Shown here: positions 62,313 to 64,000 of the stretch, piece after piece
How positions within the stretch are numbered: the first letter of the stretch is position 1
How the letters are laid out: the number at the start of each line of letters is the position of its first letter
Assembly (NCBI RefSeq): GCF_002368335.1
Contig: NZ_AP018288.1
Coordinates: 3,051,099-3,115,098 of the forward strand
Length of the DNA: 64,000 nucleotides
Origin: Nostoc sp. NIES-4103
GTDB lineage: Bacteria > Cyanobacteriota > Cyanobacteriia > Cyanobacteriales > Nostocaceae
Direction: 5' to 3'
Program-made: the position numbers and the translations under genes
The notes under the pieces: generated by a model
What the model was told of the DNA's origin: nothing
What the model saw: only the letters and a program-made list of their open reading frames with translations
Databases searched by the model: none

Positions 62313-62594
62313 TCAACTTGAGTGAAATTCTCCTCGCTCAAAGTAAGCACCTTGACCTGCTGTTAGTTTCACGCGACAATCATCTTCACCAGATACCCAA
62401 CCTTCGCCACTCATCACCAGGAATAATTGACCATATCCTGCTTGATGTCTGCCAATCACACTATTAGGCTCAAAGTAAATGCAGTACACATGAGCCTCAC
62501 CGACACCATCACCAATATGCACACTGGAAGCAGATACACTTTCAAACAGTGTAATTGGTTGTGCATGTTCGTGTGAGAATTCAATAACCTTCAC
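62313..62594 (-). CDS. Small cupin-domain protein, possibly truncated
   Basis: The 93-residue protein has a single cupin motif with His and Glu: a strand ending VIGRHQAGYGQLF, EGWVSGEDD, and the second box YFERGEFHSS. The end comes directly after the second His (FHSS), where I would expect another strand or two. The stop is about 30 bases from repeat DNA, so loss of the C-terminus by repeat insertion is possible. It may bind a metal and a small ligand; the function is unknown. Confidence 0.72.
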   Translation of the reverse strand: MKVIEFSHEHAQPITLFESVSASSVHIGDGVGEAHVYCIYFEPNSVIGRHQAGYGQLFLVMSGEGWVSGEDDCRVKLTAGQGAYFERGEFHSS

Positions 62595-62639
62595 AGCAAT
62601 TTATAATTTACACCTTGTGCATAACTGCATCTCAAATTT

Positions 62640-62698
62640 TTCTGTTTTCACACCAAAACGCCAAGACGCTCTCTGCGCCTTTGCGTCTTGGCGTGAGA
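62640..62698. repeat. Inverted repeat around GCCAAGACGC
   Basis: AACGCCAAGACGC and GCGTCTTGGCGT form a perfect hairpin with TCTCTGCGCCTTT in the loop, between the cupin and clpB genes. It could act as a bidirectional terminator but lacks a clear T-tract. Confidence 0.6.
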
Positions 62699-62708
62699 TA
62701 ATCCTAAA

Positions 62709-64000
62709 TTAACTGCTAAACACCTCAACAGGTAAGCGACTAAAAGAAAGACGCTCATTCTGTACATCAACAAAAATGGTGTCGCCATCATTAAATTCAC
62801 CACGCAAGATAGCTTTAGCAATCTGCGTTTCTAACTCCCGCTGAATTGCCCGCTTCAGTGGACGCGCCCCAAACACTGGGTCATACCCTACTTCTGCCAA
62901 AAAGTCAAGAGCAGCATCAGATAATCTTAGAGATATCTTGCGATCGCTCAATCTTTGGCGCAATCTCTCGACTTGCAACTGCACAATGTGGCGCAATTCC
63001 AGCTTATTCAAGCCGTGGAAGATGATAATTTCATCAATCCGGTTGAGGAATTCTGGACGGAAACTATTCCGCATCGCTTCCATCACCCGACGGCGCATTT
63101 CGTCGTAATGGGCGTTATCCCCTGCAACATCGAGAATATACTGCGAACCGATGTTACTGGTCATAATAATAATGGCGTTCTTAAAGTCCACTGTATGACC
63201 TTGGGCATCGGTGACGCGACCATCATCGAGAATTTGCAGGAAAATATTAAACACGTCAGGGTGTGCTTTCTCGATTTCGTCGAAGAGAATCACAGCATAA
63301 GGACGGCGGCGAATGGCTTCTGTGAGTTGTCCGCCTTCTTCGTAACCCACGTATCCCGGAGGCGCGCCAATTAACCGAGAAACAGCGTGTTTTTCCATAT
63401 ATTCGGACATATCAATTCGCACTAAGGCATCTTCGGTGTCGAACATGTAGGACGCTAACGCTTTGGCTAACTCGGTTTTACCCACACCTGTAGGGCCTAG
63501 GAAAATAAAGCTAGCAATGGGACGATTCGGATCAGCAAGTCCAGCACGCGATCGCTGAATTGCATCGGCTACAGCTGTGACTGCTTCACTTTGTCCCACG
63601 ACGCGACGGTGTAATTCATCTTCTAAATGCAGCAGTTTTTCTTTCTCGGATTCCACCAATTTACTAATAGGAATCCCCGTCCATTTAGAAATAACTTCCG
63701 CAATGTCAGCTTCGGTGACTTCCTCCCGCAATAGTGATTTTCCACTTCTTTGGGCATTTGCTAATTCGTGTTCTACAGCTTCCAATTGCCGGTGTAAATC
63801 GGTTAAAGTCCCATATTTCAACTTCGCAGCCTTTTCAAGTTCGTAGTTACGTTCTGCTTGTTGAATCTCCTGGTTAACCCGTTCAAGTTCTTTTTTTACT
63901 GACGAAATTTTGTCGATTATACCTTTTTCAGATTCCCATTGAGCGTTTAGCGTTCTTTGTTCTTCTTGAAGGTCAGCAATTTCTTTTTCTAGTCTTTCTA
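62709..64000 (-). CDS. clpB: ClpB disaggregase, C-terminal part (cut by window edge)
   Basis: The reading frame runs through the window end, so the N-terminus lies outside. Visible parts are the coiled-coil M domain (LEKEIADLQEEQRTLN...LREEVTEADIAEVISKWTGIP) and the second AAA+ domain with Walker A GPTGVGKTE, Walker B VILFDEIEKAHP, sensor 1 IMTSN, sensor 2 GARPLKR and pore loop GYVGYEEGG. ClpB disaggregates proteins with DnaK in the cytosol. It is complete at the C-terminus. This is the large cyanobacterial ClpB type. An internal Met at 63821 is not the start, because coding continues upstream in frame. Confidence 0.95.
   Translation of the reverse strand, partial: ERLEKEIADLQEEQRTLNAQWESEKGIIDKISSVKKELERVNQEIQQAERNYELEKAAKLKYGTLTDLHRQLEAVEHELANAQRSGKSLLREEVTEADIAEVISKWTGIPISKLVESEKEKLLHLEDELHRRVVGQSEAVTAVADAIQRSRAGLADPNRPIASFIFLGPTGVGKTELAKALASYMFDTEDALVRIDMSEYMEKHAVSRLIGAPPGYVGYEEGGQLTEAIRRRPYAVILFDEIEKAHPDVFNIFLQILDDGRVTDAQGHTVDFKNAIIIMTSNIGSQYILDVAGDNAHYDEMRRRVMEAMRNSFRPEFLNRIDEIIIFHGLNKLELRHIVQLQVERLRQRLSDRKISLRLSDAALDFLAEVGYDPVFGARPLKRAIQRELETQIAKAILRGEFNDGDTIFVDVQNERLSFSRLPVEVFSS

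Overview
The window comes from a filamentous, probably heterocyst-forming cyanobacterium of the Nostoc/Calothrix/Fischerella kind. The evidence is the many GCGATCGC (HIP1) octamers, the short tandem heptamer repeats (CCCCATG, GGGAATT, ATTACGA, GGGACTG) in intergenic gaps, a HetP-family gene, a photosystem II psbA variant and an ispE-DUF3082 pair. Gene starts were chosen from start codons, domain limits and, where visible, Shine-Dalgarno sequences. No tRNA, rRNA or CRISPR array was recognised.

Layout. 1-4 kb: ispE, a DUF3082 membrane protein, and a minus-strand histidine kinase/AraC-type response regulator pair. 4-8 kb: a long AT-rich gap, a HetP-like gene, and a divergent TrpC paralog. 7.6-11.6 kb: a FecR-domain protein, an SLH/OprB porin carrying an in-frame insertion of intergenic repeats, and a helical protein with a possible di-metal site. 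12-16 kb: a heterodimeric ABC exporter pair. 16-23 kb: two unknown genes divergent from a caspase-STAND-WD40 protein. 23-26 kb: an IS200/IS605 element (tnpA and tnpB) that splits a small host gene. 26-31 kb: an APC permease, a lipoprotein-like COG3650 protein, an orphan HicB-like protein and a Rieske oxygenase.

31.6-51.8 kb is the most notable region, a biosynthetic gene cluster. It holds a short-chain dehydrogenase and a 1689-residue fusion of fatty acyl-AMP ligase, acyl-CoA dehydrogenase, acyl carrier protein and PLP alpha-oxoamine synthase. These are followed by an ALO-type FAD oxidase, a B12 radical SAM enzyme, a two-module NRPS with thioesterase (second module read as Asp-specific), a GNAT enzyme, an aspartyl/asparaginyl beta-hydroxylase and an MFS exporter. 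The inferred logic is that a fatty acid is activated, desaturated and condensed with an amino acid to a long-chain amino ketone, perhaps reduced to a sphingoid-like amino alcohol. This would be combined with, or made beside, a dipeptide containing (hydroxy)aspartate and then exported. The product is not known to me.

52-59 kb: a poly-gamma-glutamate hydrolase-like protein, a methyltransferase, a tectonin-like beta-propeller and a second STAND protein with 14 WD40 repeats. 59-64 kb: a fatty acid desaturase, an atypical psbA (rogue/sentinel D1) lacking several manganese-cluster ligands and flanked by inverted copies of a small palindromic element, a short cupin and the 3' part of clpB.

Non-coding space is dominated by several families of small palindromic or terminal-inverted-repeat elements. 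At least three have entered coding sequences in frame (porin, STAND protein, NRPS).
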